This document shows, piece after piece, positions 52,340 to 60,047 of a stretch of 64,000 bases of DNA (positions within the stretch are counted from its first letter, which is position 1; each line of letters begins with the position of its first letter). The notes beneath the pieces are model-generated. The model saw only the letters and a program-made list of their open reading frames with translations. It was not told the DNA's origin and made no database searches. Both the position numbers and the translations under genes were made by a program. The stretch comes from Pseudomonadota bacterium (GTDB lineage: Bacteria > Desulfobacterota > Syntrophorhabdia > Syntrophorhabdales > Syntrophorhabdaceae): assembly GCA_026388315.1 (NCBI GenBank), contig JAPLKA010000054.1, forward strand, positions 1-64,000. Reading direction: 5' to 3'.

Positions 52340-52969
52340 GTGAGGAAAGCAGCCCCCGTTTTTATTCTCTTAATTGTATCTCTTACCTTATTTGTTCTTT
52401 CTTATAATGTGTGTGCGAAGGATTATGTAGTCAAGAAAGTCATCGATGGGGATACGATTCAGCTCGATACCGGTGAGACCGTACGATACCTTGGTATAGA
52501 CGCACCGGAGGTTTTCACAAAAGAAAGCGGGGCTGAATTTTATGCAAGGGAGGCAACCAGGTATAATAAAAAGCTCGTATTCATGAAGAAGATCAAACTT
52601 GAATTCGATGTTGAGAAAAAGGACCAGTACGGGAGACTTCTGGCATATGTGTTTGTTAAGGATATTTTTGTAAATGCTGAACTCGTAAGGCATGGTTACG
52701 CCAAGGCATATATAAAACCACCTAACGTCAAATATAAAGACCTTCTTCTGGCCAATCAGAAAAAGGCAATGGATGAAGACAAAGGATTATGGCAGGAGAA
52801 AAAAAGAGATACAGAAACCTCTTATATCGGGAATAAACGAACCTATACACTCCACCGGCCGTCCTGCAGTTTATCGAATAAGATTTCTGATAAAAACAAG
52901 ATTATTTTCAGGAACCGGATGGATGCGATTAAAATTGGCTATACGCTCTGCAAACAGTGCAAACCATGA
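52340..52969 (+). CDS. Exported thermonuclease (SNase) with C-terminal zinc-binding domain
   Basis: 209 aa from a GTG start. Signal peptide (VFILLIVSLTLFVLSYNVCA), SNase domain (about 30-150) with the catalytic Arg and acids in VIDGDTIQLDTGETVRYLGI DAPE and KKDQYGRLLAYVF (R-E-type active site). The C-terminal 45 residues (TYTLHRPSCS, then YTLCKQCKP) carry the H-x-x-x-C and C-x-x-C pattern seen in Ada-like metal-binding tails of other SNases. Extracellular or periplasmic DNA/RNA degradation. Its stop overlaps the next gene (ATGA). Confidence 0.88.
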   Translation: MRKAAPVFILLIVSLTLFVLSYNVCAKDYVVKKVIDGDTIQLDTGETVRYLGIDAPEVFTKESGAEFYAREATRYNKKLVFMKKIKLEFDVEKKDQYGRLLAYVFVKDIFVNAELVRHGYAKAYIKPPNVKYKDLLLANQKKAMDEDKGLWQEKKRDTETSYIGNKRTYTLHRPSCSLSNKISDKNKIIFRNRMDAIKIGYTLCKQCKP

Positions 52970-54378
52970 ATGAAAAATACATCGAATACTGGGGTTTAAA
53001 ACAACACCCTTTTCTTTTAGCGCCCGACAGCCAGATGATGTACATGGCCGGGCAGTATTTTGAATGCCTCGAAAGGCTTAAATACGCCATAAATACGAAC
53101 AAGGGCGGCGTACTTATCATATCGGAAGATGCTGGACTCGGGAAAACAACCATACTATTGAAGCTTATAGATGAGATGAGAGAGGAGTATGGAGACTCAT
53201 TCCGGTATGCATTGATTGATCATCCTACGATCAATCCTGATCAATTGATAGCCCATATAACTGAAAGTATTTCCGGTGCTCAACCCTATGAGGATAAATT
53301 GAAAAATCTGTCGCTGCTTAAAAGCGCTCTTACTGAGGTGAAGCAGAAGGGTGGCAAGAATATCATAATCGTTGATGAAGGCCAGATGCTGTGCGGCGCG
53401 AAAGATGTACTGCAGGAATTAAGGATGCTCATTAACCTTGCATACAACAATGAGTATTTACATACCTTCATCCTCTCCGGGCAGAAACCCCTCTGGGATG
53501 AAATAAAGAACATGCCGGAATTCTGGCAAAGATTACCCGTCCGGTACTATTTTTATCCTTTGAGACTTGAGGAAACAAAGGAACTCATAAAATTCAGACT
53601 CTTAAAGGCGGGTATCGACAACGGAAAAGAAATTTTCACTAATGATGCCTTTGAGATTATTCAGAGATATTCAAAGGGTTCACCACGAACGATTATTGCC
53701 CTTGCAGATCTTTCGCTGCTTATGGGCTTTTCTGATCATTCACGCAGGATAAGCTTCAAAGAAATGACGAAGGCTATTAATGCAATGGCAGGGAAGGGCG
53801 AGAGCCTTCCATATGTTATAGAAGACAGGAAAAAGAAGAGTGAAACCCCTCTGAGCACATTTTCGAATGAAAACAAAGATAGTGAATCGATAAAACAGAT
53901 TATCGGGTACATCGCACAAGAAAAAAAGGATAAATCACATAATATAAGTGTAGCAAACCAAATCAGACCTTTTTTTGTCATACTGGCTATTATATTTTCT
54001 ATCATTGCAGGCTCCCTGGCGGGTTATCTCTATACCAACAGGGAAAAGGTTAACAACAGCCCGATAATAGCAAGGAAAGAAATGGTGGTAGTTGACAGCG
54101 AAAAGCAGAAGCAGGATCCGGTTGAAAATAAAGTGGTAAAAGAAGGTACACCCGAAATCCAGTCAAAGCCTGTTAAATATGCGATGATCAACGCAAATGC
54201 AGCCAATATAAGGGGAGCGCCAAACATCGCATCTCCAAGGGTTGGAATGATTTTTGAAGGTGAAACAGTCAAAATCGTTGATGAAACCGTTGGCCCGGAT
54301 GGTGGCAGGTGGTACAAGTTTTATTTTTACGGTGACAGAGAGGCCTGGATATCCGAGAAGGTAATAACATTAAAATAA
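52966..54378 (+). CDS. ExeA/GspA-like AAA ATPase with membrane anchor and SH3 domain
   Basis: 470 aa from the ATG at 52966. YWGLKQHPFLLAPDSQMMYM is the hallmark ExeA N-terminus, Walker A SEDAGLGKTTILLKL (about 52), Walker B IIIVDEGQML (about 135). A membrane helix (FFVILAIIFSIIAGSLAGYL, about 325-345) leads to a periplasmic tail ending in a bacterial SH3 domain (NANAANIRGAPNIASPRVGM), probably peptidoglycan-binding. ExeA helps assemble type II secretins through the cell wall. Coupled with the nuclease gene by a 4-base overlap. Confidence 0.87.
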   Translation: MNEKYIEYWGLKQHPFLLAPDSQMMYMAGQYFECLERLKYAINTNKGGVLIISEDAGLGKTTILLKLIDEMREEYGDSFRYALIDHPTINPDQLIAHITESISGAQPYEDKLKNLSLLKSALTEVKQKGGKNIIIVDEGQMLCGAKDVLQELRMLINLAYNNEYLHTFILSGQKPLWDEIKNMPEFWQRLPVRYYFYPLRLEETKELIKFRLLKAGIDNGKEIFTNDAFEIIQRYSKGSPRTIIALADLSLLMGFSDHSRRISFKEMTKAINAMAGKGESLPYVIEDRKKKSETPLSTFSNENKDSESIKQIIGYIAQEKKDKSHNISVANQIRPFFVILAIIFSIIAGSLAGYLYTNREKVNNSPIIARKEMVVVDSEKQKQDPVENKVVKEGTPEIQSKPVKYAMINANAANIRGAPNIASPRVGMIFEGETVKIVDETVGPDGGRWYKFYFYGDREAWISEKVITLK

Positions 54379-54411
54379 AAAAAATATAAAGGTTGAAGGA
54401 GAAAGTCAATA

Positions 54412-54993
54412 ATGAAAAAAGTAATTTTATTTGTTTCAATTTTATCGTTTTTGGTTTTAAATACTGTCATGGCATTTGCAGCATATCCTACGTTAACAGC
54501 TACAATAAAAACAAACAGGGGCGACATAAACCTGAAGCTCTTTCCCGATAAAGCGCCACTTACAGTATTGAACTTTGTGAGCCTGTCGAAAAGAGGTTTT
54601 TACAATAACCTGACTTTCCATAGGGTCATTCCGAATTTCATGATTCAGGGGGGATGCCCACTGGGCACTGGCACAGGTGGTCCCGGGTATCAGTTCAAAG
54701 ATGAATTCTCGCCTGAATTGAAACATAATAAGGCCGGAATACTTTCAATGGCAAATGCAGGTCCAAACACAAACGGAAGTCAATTCTTTATCACCCATGT
54801 CCCAACACCATACCTGAACAACAAACATACTGTTTTCGGAGAGGTAGTTGACTCAAAAGACCAAAAGGTTGTTAACAGCATTGTGACTGGAGACAGAATT
54901 ATCGCGATTGTCATTGAAGGGGATTATACAAAACTGTCAGAAAACTACAAGGAACAACTTGACCAATGGAACAAAGTGCTGGATAAAAAGTAG
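54412..54993 (+). CDS. Exported cyclophilin-type peptidyl-prolyl isomerase
   Basis: 193 aa with a signal peptide ([20 protein letters not shown]). Cyclophilin core: [20 protein letters not shown], the catalytic Arg and neighbours in [19 protein letters not shown], and [20 protein letters not shown]. Catalyses proline isomerisation of periplasmic proteins. 33 bases after the ExeA-like gene. Confidence 0.92.
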   Translation: MKKVILFVSILSFLVLNTVMAFAAYPTLTATIKTNRGDINLKLFPDKAPLTVLNFVSLSKRGFYNNLTFHRVIPNFMIQGGCPLGTGTGGPGYQFKDEFSPELKHNKAGILSMANAGPNTNGSQFFITHVPTPYLNNKHTVFGEVVDSKDQKVVNSIVTGDRIIAIVIEGDYTKLSENYKEQLDQWNKVLDKK

Positions 54994-55147
54994 TTTTTGA
55001 ATAAAGAAAAGTTTTACTTTGAGTTACAGAAATAAATTCATCTTACATGTTCGTACTTTTCACAAATGAACAAGCCTCAAGTATACAAAGAACTATATCA
55101 TTGCGAAATTGGTTAACGTATTGATTTTTGGGGAATATTGATTTTAT

Positions 55148-55224
55148 TGGTGGGCCGTGAAGGAGTCGAACCTTCGACCAATTGATTAAGAGTCAACTGC
55201 TCTGCCAGACTGAGCTAACGGCCC
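55148..55224 (-). tRNA. tRNA-Lys (CTT)
   Basis: On the minus strand: acceptor GGGCCGT pairs with ACGGCCC, D-arm TAGCTCAGTCTGGCAGAGC, anticodon loop CTCTTAA with CTT, T-arm GAAGG-TTCGACT-CCTTC, discriminator A and encoded CCA. The encoded CCA contrasts with tRNA-Asn at 38890, which lacks it. Flanking 54994-55147 and 55225-55393 hold no gene. Confidence 0.95.
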
Positions 55225-55393
55225 CGTGATGGGTTTATATAGCATATACATCGGATTGCATTCAACATATTTTTTGAAGCTTTATTTATTCAGGTGGTTT
55301 TACATGGATGATCAATGTGTGGAACGCAGGTGAATAAAATCACAAAAATACGTTGACTACGCCCCCCCTGTATGTTAGATATTGAGTTATAAG

Positions 55394-55645
55394 ATGCATA
55401 TGTCCCTGACAAAAGACAAGAAGGAAGTGTTTAGGTCTCTTATAAGTTACAGCTCCCTTGGCCTGGAGATGGGTCTCTCCGTTGCAATCGGGATAGGGAT
55501 CGGTTATTTCCTCGATTCTTACTTTAAGACATCTCCATATCTGACCATAATATTTATGCTTTTTGGTGTAGTAGCAGCTTTCAAAACGATATTTACATTG
55601 ATGAGGAAAATTGAAAGAGAAGATAAAAGAAACCACGATAAGTGA
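55394..55645 (+). CDS. atpZ: AtpZ/AtpI-like small membrane protein of the ATP synthase operon
   Basis: About 83 aa with two membrane helices (GLEMGLSVAIGIGIGYFLDS and YLTIIFMLFGVVAAFKTIFT), the double-hairpin AtpZ/F0F1-subunit family that precedes atp genes. The GIGIGYFLDSYF motif is typical. Start uncertain: ATG at 55394 or 55400, or TTG at 55382. Possibly helps ion homeostasis or c-ring assembly. Confidence 0.78.
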   Translation: MHMSLTKDKKEVFRSLISYSSLGLEMGLSVAIGIGIGYFLDSYFKTSPYLTIIFMLFGVVAAFKTIFTLMRKIEREDKRNHDK

Positions 55646-56015
55646 TATAGAATACATAAATCTCGCGGTGCTTGTAATTGGTTCTGTGATAACCATATTG
55701 GCTATGCGGGAATTCAAGTATTTTTTTAGCTTTGCCGTTGCAAGCGCCATTATGACGCTGAATTTCAGGTTTCTGAAAAAGATAATAGAAGGCGGTTTAC
55801 TTACATCCACTATAAGCAAAAAGGAACTTATCATAAAACTTCCTTTAAAATTTCTTGTTCTTGTTGGGCTTGTGGCAGTAGTTGTCATATATGGTGATAT
55901 AAATATTGTATTCTTTCTCATTGGCCTATCCACGGTATTTATATCGATCGTTATAAATCAGGTATCGGTGCTGTTCAGTCCTGCAGCGAAGAGGAGGCAA
56001 AAAGATGGAGCATGA
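55611..56015 (+). CDS. atpI: ATP synthase subunit I (AtpI-like)
   Basis: 134 aa with four predicted membrane helices (for example LAVLVIGSVITILAM and FLVLVGLVAVVVIYGDINIV), ATP_synt_I family. TTG start within the end of atpZ, and its 3' end overlaps atpB by 11 bases. Likely assists c-ring assembly or cation handling. Confidence 0.75.
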   Translation: MKEKIKETTISDIEYINLAVLVIGSVITILAMREFKYFFSFAVASAIMTLNFRFLKKIIEGGLLTSTISKKELIIKLPLKFLVLVGLVAVVVIYGDINIVFFLIGLSTVFISIVINQVSVLFSPAAKRRQKDGA

Positions 56016-56703
56016 GGTTTTTACGTGGGCTTCTTTAATCCCGTTTTTGAAAAAACTCCCTCCACATGTTTCAAATGCAATTATTGTTTCAGTAATACTC
56101 ATTGTTATTGTGATGCTTGGGTACAGGCAGTTAAAAAAGACTGAAGACGAAATTGTTCCGGAATCAAAGTTGACATTTAGAAACTTTGTTGAAATGATCG
56201 TAGAGAATTTATCGGGTATCATTGCGGACTCAATGGGTCCCAGAGGCAAAGAATTTGTATTGGTAGTTGGAACGCTTGCGTTGTTTATCCTCTTCAACAA
56301 CCTTTCCGGGCTTGTACCAGGTTTTCTCCCGGCTACCGATAATGTTAACACCACGTTTGCCTGCTCACTTACCGTATTTTGCATGACGCATTACTATGGT
56401 TTCAGGGAACACGGCGCAAAATATTTGAAACAGTTTGTCGGACCCATGTGGGCATTGGCTCCATTAATGATACCCGTGGAGCTCATAGGACATATTGCAA
56501 GACCGTTATCTCTTGGCTTAAGGCTTTTCGGTAACATAACGGGTGACCATTTAGTGACGGCCATATTTTTTGGACTTGTCCCTTTACTTGTCCCTTTACC
56601 GGTTATGTTTCTTGGTTTATTTGTAGCATTTGTTCAGACGTTTGTATTTATGCTGTTGTCCATGGCATATTTTGCCGGTGCGATTTCGCATGAAGAACAT
56701 TAA
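56005..56703 (+). CDS. atpB: F0F1 ATP synthase subunit a
   Basis: 232 aa, five to six membrane helices. The essential Arg is in PLSLGLRLFGNITGDHL (the LRLFGN motif), facing the c-ring. Other typical elements: FNNLSGLVPGFLPATDN and VAFVQTFVFMLLSMAYFAGA. Forms the ion half-channels. Overlaps atpI and precedes atpE by about 28 bases. Confidence 0.93.
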   Translation: MEHEVFTWASLIPFLKKLPPHVSNAIIVSVILIVIVMLGYRQLKKTEDEIVPESKLTFRNFVEMIVENLSGIIADSMGPRGKEFVLVVGTLALFILFNNLSGLVPGFLPATDNVNTTFACSLTVFCMTHYYGFREHGAKYLKQFVGPMWALAPLMIPVELIGHIARPLSLGLRLFGNITGDHLVTAIFFGLVPLLVPLPVMFLGLFVAFVQTFVFMLLSMAYFAGAISHEEH

Positions 56704-56731
56704 AAAAATTAAGAGAAAGGGGTGAGATTTG

Positions 56732-57058
56732 ATGAAAAAATTTCTAACAGTTATGATGCTACTTGGTATTTTTGTGAGTTTCTCATTTGGTATTGCCATG
56801 GCTGCTGAAGAGGCAAAGGGACTTGATTCACCGGTGAAACAGATGGTGGCTCTTGCTGCAGGTTTCGGAATTGCGATTGCCGCATTTGGTGGAGCCCTTG
56901 GTCAGGGGAAAAGCATAGCCTCTGCGCTTGATGGTATTGCGAGAAACCCTGGTGCAGCTGGAAAGATAGTGACACCAATGATTATCGGTCTCGCAATGAT
57001 TGAGTCACTCGTTATATATTCTCTCGTTGTCTCATTGTTGTTGATCTTTAAACTCTAA
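56732..57058 (+). CDS. atpE: F0F1 ATP synthase subunit c with sodium-type ligand set
   Basis: 108 aa from ATG 56732. An N-terminal signal-like peptide (MKKFLTVMMLLGIFVSFSFG, then IAMA) precedes the two-helix c subunit. Ion-binding residues can be aligned with Ilyobacter tartaricus: Q58 (GALGQGKS, its Q32), E91-S92 (AMIESLVIYS, its E65-S66) and Y96 (its Y70); the Q-to-E distance of 33 is the same. T67 is replaced by L93. The ES pair points to Na+ binding, the usual H+ type having EA. A strong terminator follows. Confidence 0.92.
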   Translation: MKKFLTVMMLLGIFVSFSFGIAMAAEEAKGLDSPVKQMVALAAGFGIAIAAFGGALGQGKSIASALDGIARNPGAAGKIVTPMIIGLAMIESLVIYSLVVSLLLIFKL

Positions 57059-57068
57059 TAACTTCTTG

Positions 57069-57094
57069 GGGGCAGATACGATGATATCTGCCCC
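57069..57094 (+). terminator. Terminator after atpE
   Basis: GGGGCAGATA and TATCTGCCCC form a perfect 10-base stem with a CGATGA loop 10 bases after the stop codon; TTAATCGTTTT follows. It marks the end of the F0 operon, so no F1 genes are cotranscribed. Confidence 0.8.
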
Positions 57095-57130
57095 TTAATC
57101 GTTTTGCAGAGGCGGTGAGTTGCATTAACA

Positions 57131-57547
57131 TCATTCGCCGATTATCTGGATAAGGATATTTCTGGTTCGATCCCTGTTGTCAAAATCGATGAAAACGATT
57201 TGCTGCCACGTGCCGATGGTGAGTTTTCCATTTACAAGCGGGACAGAGAGTGAGGGTTTCATTAAAGCTGCCCGAACATGAGAAAAACCATTCCCGTCAC
57301 CCCAGCGTAAATCGTGCTCATAGCGGATATCTGAAGGTGCTATCTTCTCAAGCGCCCTTTGCAGATCCCTGATTACCCCTGACTCATATTCAATTGTGGT
57401 TATTGTGCCTGTTGAGCCAGGACAGAATACTGTAACAAGGCCATTTTCAACGTTTGAGTTCTTGACGGTGCTGTAAATGTTTTTCGTAATGTCTATAGTA
57501 TCTCCGAAGCCCTTGGTATTTACTTTTATTGAATCAGTGAATATCAT
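57131..57547 (-). CDS. YjbQ/UPF0047 family protein
   Basis: 138 aa, the normal family length. Conserved DITKNIYSTVKNS, VTVFCPGSTGTITTIEYE, RWGDGNGFSHVRAALMKPSL and GTWQQIVFIDFDNRDRTRNI carry the His/Glu/Asp cluster of the trimeric UPF0047 fold. Some members show thiamine-phosphate synthase side activity; the true role is not settled. Convergent with atpE, 73 bases beyond its stop. Confidence 0.88.
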   Translation of the reverse strand: MIFTDSIKVNTKGFGDTIDITKNIYSTVKNSNVENGLVTVFCPGSTGTITTIEYESGVIRDLQRALEKIAPSDIRYEHDLRWGDGNGFSHVRAALMKPSLSVPLVNGKLTIGTWQQIVFIDFDNRDRTRNILIQIIGE

Positions 57548-57671
57548 GCAACCTCCTCTTAATCGTACTTTACAAATACCTTTGCCTGTGTTAGGAAAAC
57601 ATTTCTATTAATATAAAAATAGACGGTTGTAAAAAATAAGTAAAGCAAATTTTACAGGGCCAAGGTATAGG

Positions 57672-58889
57672 ATGGCAAACGAAGACCTTTCAAAATTAAA
57701 AATAGACAAATCACAGATCACCACCACTTCGACAAAAAGCAGAAAAAAGTTTTATCTTATCATTGCGTCGGCGATCATTCTCGTTCTTGTCGTCCTCTCT
57801 GCTCTGGGGGTTTTTACACCGGCGGTTAAAGTTGATGTTGCGACAGTTACCCAATCCTTTCCTTCGCAGGCATTTACTATGCTGAATGCGAGCGGTTATG
57901 TGGTGCCGCAGCGCAAGGCTGCAGTCGCTTCAAAGATCACCGGGAGGATTATCTCTCTTTATGTGGAAGAGGGAAGTGTAGTAAAAAAAGACGCAATGAT
58001 CGCACGGCTGGAGAACGATGATGTTTCAGCGACAAGGGATCAGGCACAGGCGAATCTGAATGTTGCCCGGGCAAACCTTGAACAGACAAATGCTGAACTC
58101 AAGGATGCACAATCCACATTCCGGAGGGAACAAAACCTTCTTGTACAGGAGTTTACCACAAAGGCTTCATATGATGCAGCGGAAGCACGTTACAGTAAGG
58201 CAAAAGCAGTAGTTGCAGGAGCCGAGGCTTCAATAAAAGCAAGTAAAGCAGCCCTGAACGGGGCAAATGTGGCGCTGGAATATACCTTTATTCGCGCCCC
58301 GTTTGACGCCGTCGTGTTGACAAAGAATGCAGATATCGGCGATATTGTAACCCCTATTGGCGCAGCAACCAATGCGAAGGCATCGGTAGTTACCATTGCA
58401 GACATGGGTTCACTTCAGGTTGAGGCGGATGTCTCGGAATCCAACCTCGAAAAGGTCAGAATTGGACAGCCGTGTGAAATCCAACTCGATGCCCTCCCTG
58501 AAGTACGTTTCCGCGGGGTGGTGCATATGATTGTCCCTACTGCCGATAGAAGCAAGGCAACGGTTATGGTAAAAGTTCGTTTTATCGATAAAGACAGACG
58601 TATATTACCCGAGATGAGCGCCAAAGTGGCTTTTCTGTCAAGAGAGATGCAGAAGGAAGAAGAGAAATTTAAAGTGGTATTGAGCCGGAAGGCGATTATA
58701 GAGCGCAATGGCAAAAAGATTGTATTCCTCCTGAAGGGTAACAGGGTAGTGGAAGCGCCTATCACAACAGGGGTCTTACTCAATGACGTGATTGAGCTTA
58801 AAGACGGGTTGAAGGTGGGCGACAGGATTGTTATCAACCCGCCCGACTCGTTGAAAAATGGTTCCAGGGTTAAATTGGCACAACAGTGA
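57672..58889 (+). CDS. Periplasmic adaptor (membrane fusion) protein, HlyD/MacA-like
   Basis: 405 aa. One N-terminal membrane helix (LIIASAIILVLVVLSALGVF), biotinyl-lipoyl halves (RKAAVASKITGRIISLYVEE and FIRAPFDAVVLTKNADIGDI), a helical coiled-coil hairpin between them (about 120-200), a beta-barrel domain and a membrane-proximal domain. Links an inner-membrane exporter to an outer-membrane channel. It precedes an ABC ATPase gene by 51 bases, as in MacAB-type exporters. Confidence 0.88.
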   Translation: MANEDLSKLKIDKSQITTTSTKSRKKFYLIIASAIILVLVVLSALGVFTPAVKVDVATVTQSFPSQAFTMLNASGYVVPQRKAAVASKITGRIISLYVEEGSVVKKDAMIARLENDDVSATRDQAQANLNVARANLEQTNAELKDAQSTFRREQNLLVQEFTTKASYDAAEARYSKAKAVVAGAEASIKASKAALNGANVALEYTFIRAPFDAVVLTKNADIGDIVTPIGAATNAKASVVTIADMGSLQVEADVSESNLEKVRIGQPCEIQLDALPEVRFRGVVHMIVPTADRSKATVMVKVRFIDKDRRILPEMSAKVAFLSREMQKEEEKFKVVLSRKAIIERNGKKIVFLLKGNRVVEAPITTGVLLNDVIELKDGLKVGDRIVINPPDSLKNGSRVKLAQQ

Positions 58890-58940
58890 AAAATCAGCGT
58901 TCAGCTTATTGCTCATAGCTGACTGCTGATAGCTTAAATT

Positions 58941-59633
58941 ATGTCCGACAAAATACCTATAGTTGAAATAGAGCATGTGTATAAATCCTACTGGCGGGGG
59001 AGCCAGGTTGTGCCTGTGCTGCAGGACATTACCTTTGATATCGGTGAAGGTGAATTCCTTGCGCTTATGGGGCCCTCCGGTTCCGGCAAAAGCACACTTT
59101 TAAATCTTATTGCAGGTATCGACAAAGTTGATAGCGGAATGATAAGAGTGGGCGGGGCCGATATAACGATCCTGTCGGAGAACGACCTTGCAAAATGGCG
59201 TTCTACCCATGTTGGATTTATCTTTCAGTTTTATAATCTGATCCCTGTTTTGACGGCCTTTGAGAATGTGGAACTTCCATTACTCTTGACCCATCTTTCA
59301 AAGAGCCAGCGGAAGGAGCATGTGGAGATGGCGCTTAGACTGGTTAATCTTAACGACAGAATGGACCATTATCCGGGTCAGTTATCCGGCGGTCAGCAGC
59401 AGCGTGTTGCCATAGCGAGAGCAATGATAACGGATCCGACAATCCTTGTTGCCGATGAACCGACCGGTGATCTTGACCGGGTTTCAGCGGAGGATATCAT
59501 GGAACTTATGAACCGTCTGAATGTCGAGTCGGGTAAGACGATTATATTGGTAACACACGACCCGAGGGCTGCAAAAAAAGCACACCTTATCAAGCATCTT
59601 GATAAGGGGGTATTGAATTCTCAAGATTTGTAG
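58941..59633 (+). CDS. ABC transporter ATP-binding protein, MacB/LolD-like
   Basis: 230 aa. Walker A GPSGSGKSTLLN (about 43-54), Q-loop IFQFYNLIP, ABC signature LSGGQQQRVAIARAM (about 150), Walker B ILVADEPTGDL, H-loop VTHDPRAA. Belongs to the type VII (MacB/LolD/FtsE) exporters. The FtsX-like permease that normally follows is absent: the next 400 bases are noncoding hairpins and then an orphan ParB-like gene. It must pair with a permease elsewhere, or the system is broken. Confidence 0.9.
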   Translation: MSDKIPIVEIEHVYKSYWRGSQVVPVLQDITFDIGEGEFLALMGPSGSGKSTLLNLIAGIDKVDSGMIRVGGADITILSENDLAKWRSTHVGFIFQFYNLIPVLTAFENVELPLLLTHLSKSQRKEHVEMALRLVNLNDRMDHYPGQLSGGQQQRVAIARAMITDPTILVADEPTGDLDRVSAEDIMELMNRLNVESGKTIILVTHDPRAAKKAHLIKHLDKGVLNSQDL

Positions 59634-59814
59634 TATTATCTTGTTCTGTTGAAGAGTCCACTTTTAACTTTAAGCTGGTAGAACATAAGAAAATATTTGT
59701 ATTTTCCATGTTACAGGGTTAGAATTTCAACAAAACAATAATGTCAAAAAAGACACGAAAAATCTTTTTTATTTTGCCGCAGATAACGGCGGATAAAGAC
59801 GGATGGGATATTCT

Positions 59815-59940
59815 TTTGACGGAATATGGGATAAGGCGGCATATCCCGTCAAACTCCATGCACCTGTCGGTGCAAAATGTAATTATACCCGCCCGTAAGG
59901 GCTGAATATTTGATAGGCGGCAATGTCGCCGGCTATCAAA
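59815..59940. repeat. Cluster of four hairpins in a gene-free region
   Basis: Four successive inverted repeats: TTTGACGG to CCGTCAAA (59815-59853, arms continue through ATATG/CATAT), GCACC-TGTC-GGTGC (59860-59873), GCCC-GTAA-GGGC (59891-59902), and TTTGATAG to CTATCAAA (59909-59940, with GCGGC/GCCGG inside). The whole gap 59634-60047 contains no gene. It could be a structured RNA leader or a REP cluster. Confidence 0.6.
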
Positions 59941-60047
59941 ACACTATTCATCGGTATTTGTCCGCTCTTGTCCGCATTGTCGAGCGTAAGCGGGCGGCAA
60001 AATATAGGTTTTGATAAAATGGAATTTAAAAAAGGGGAGGAAACAAC

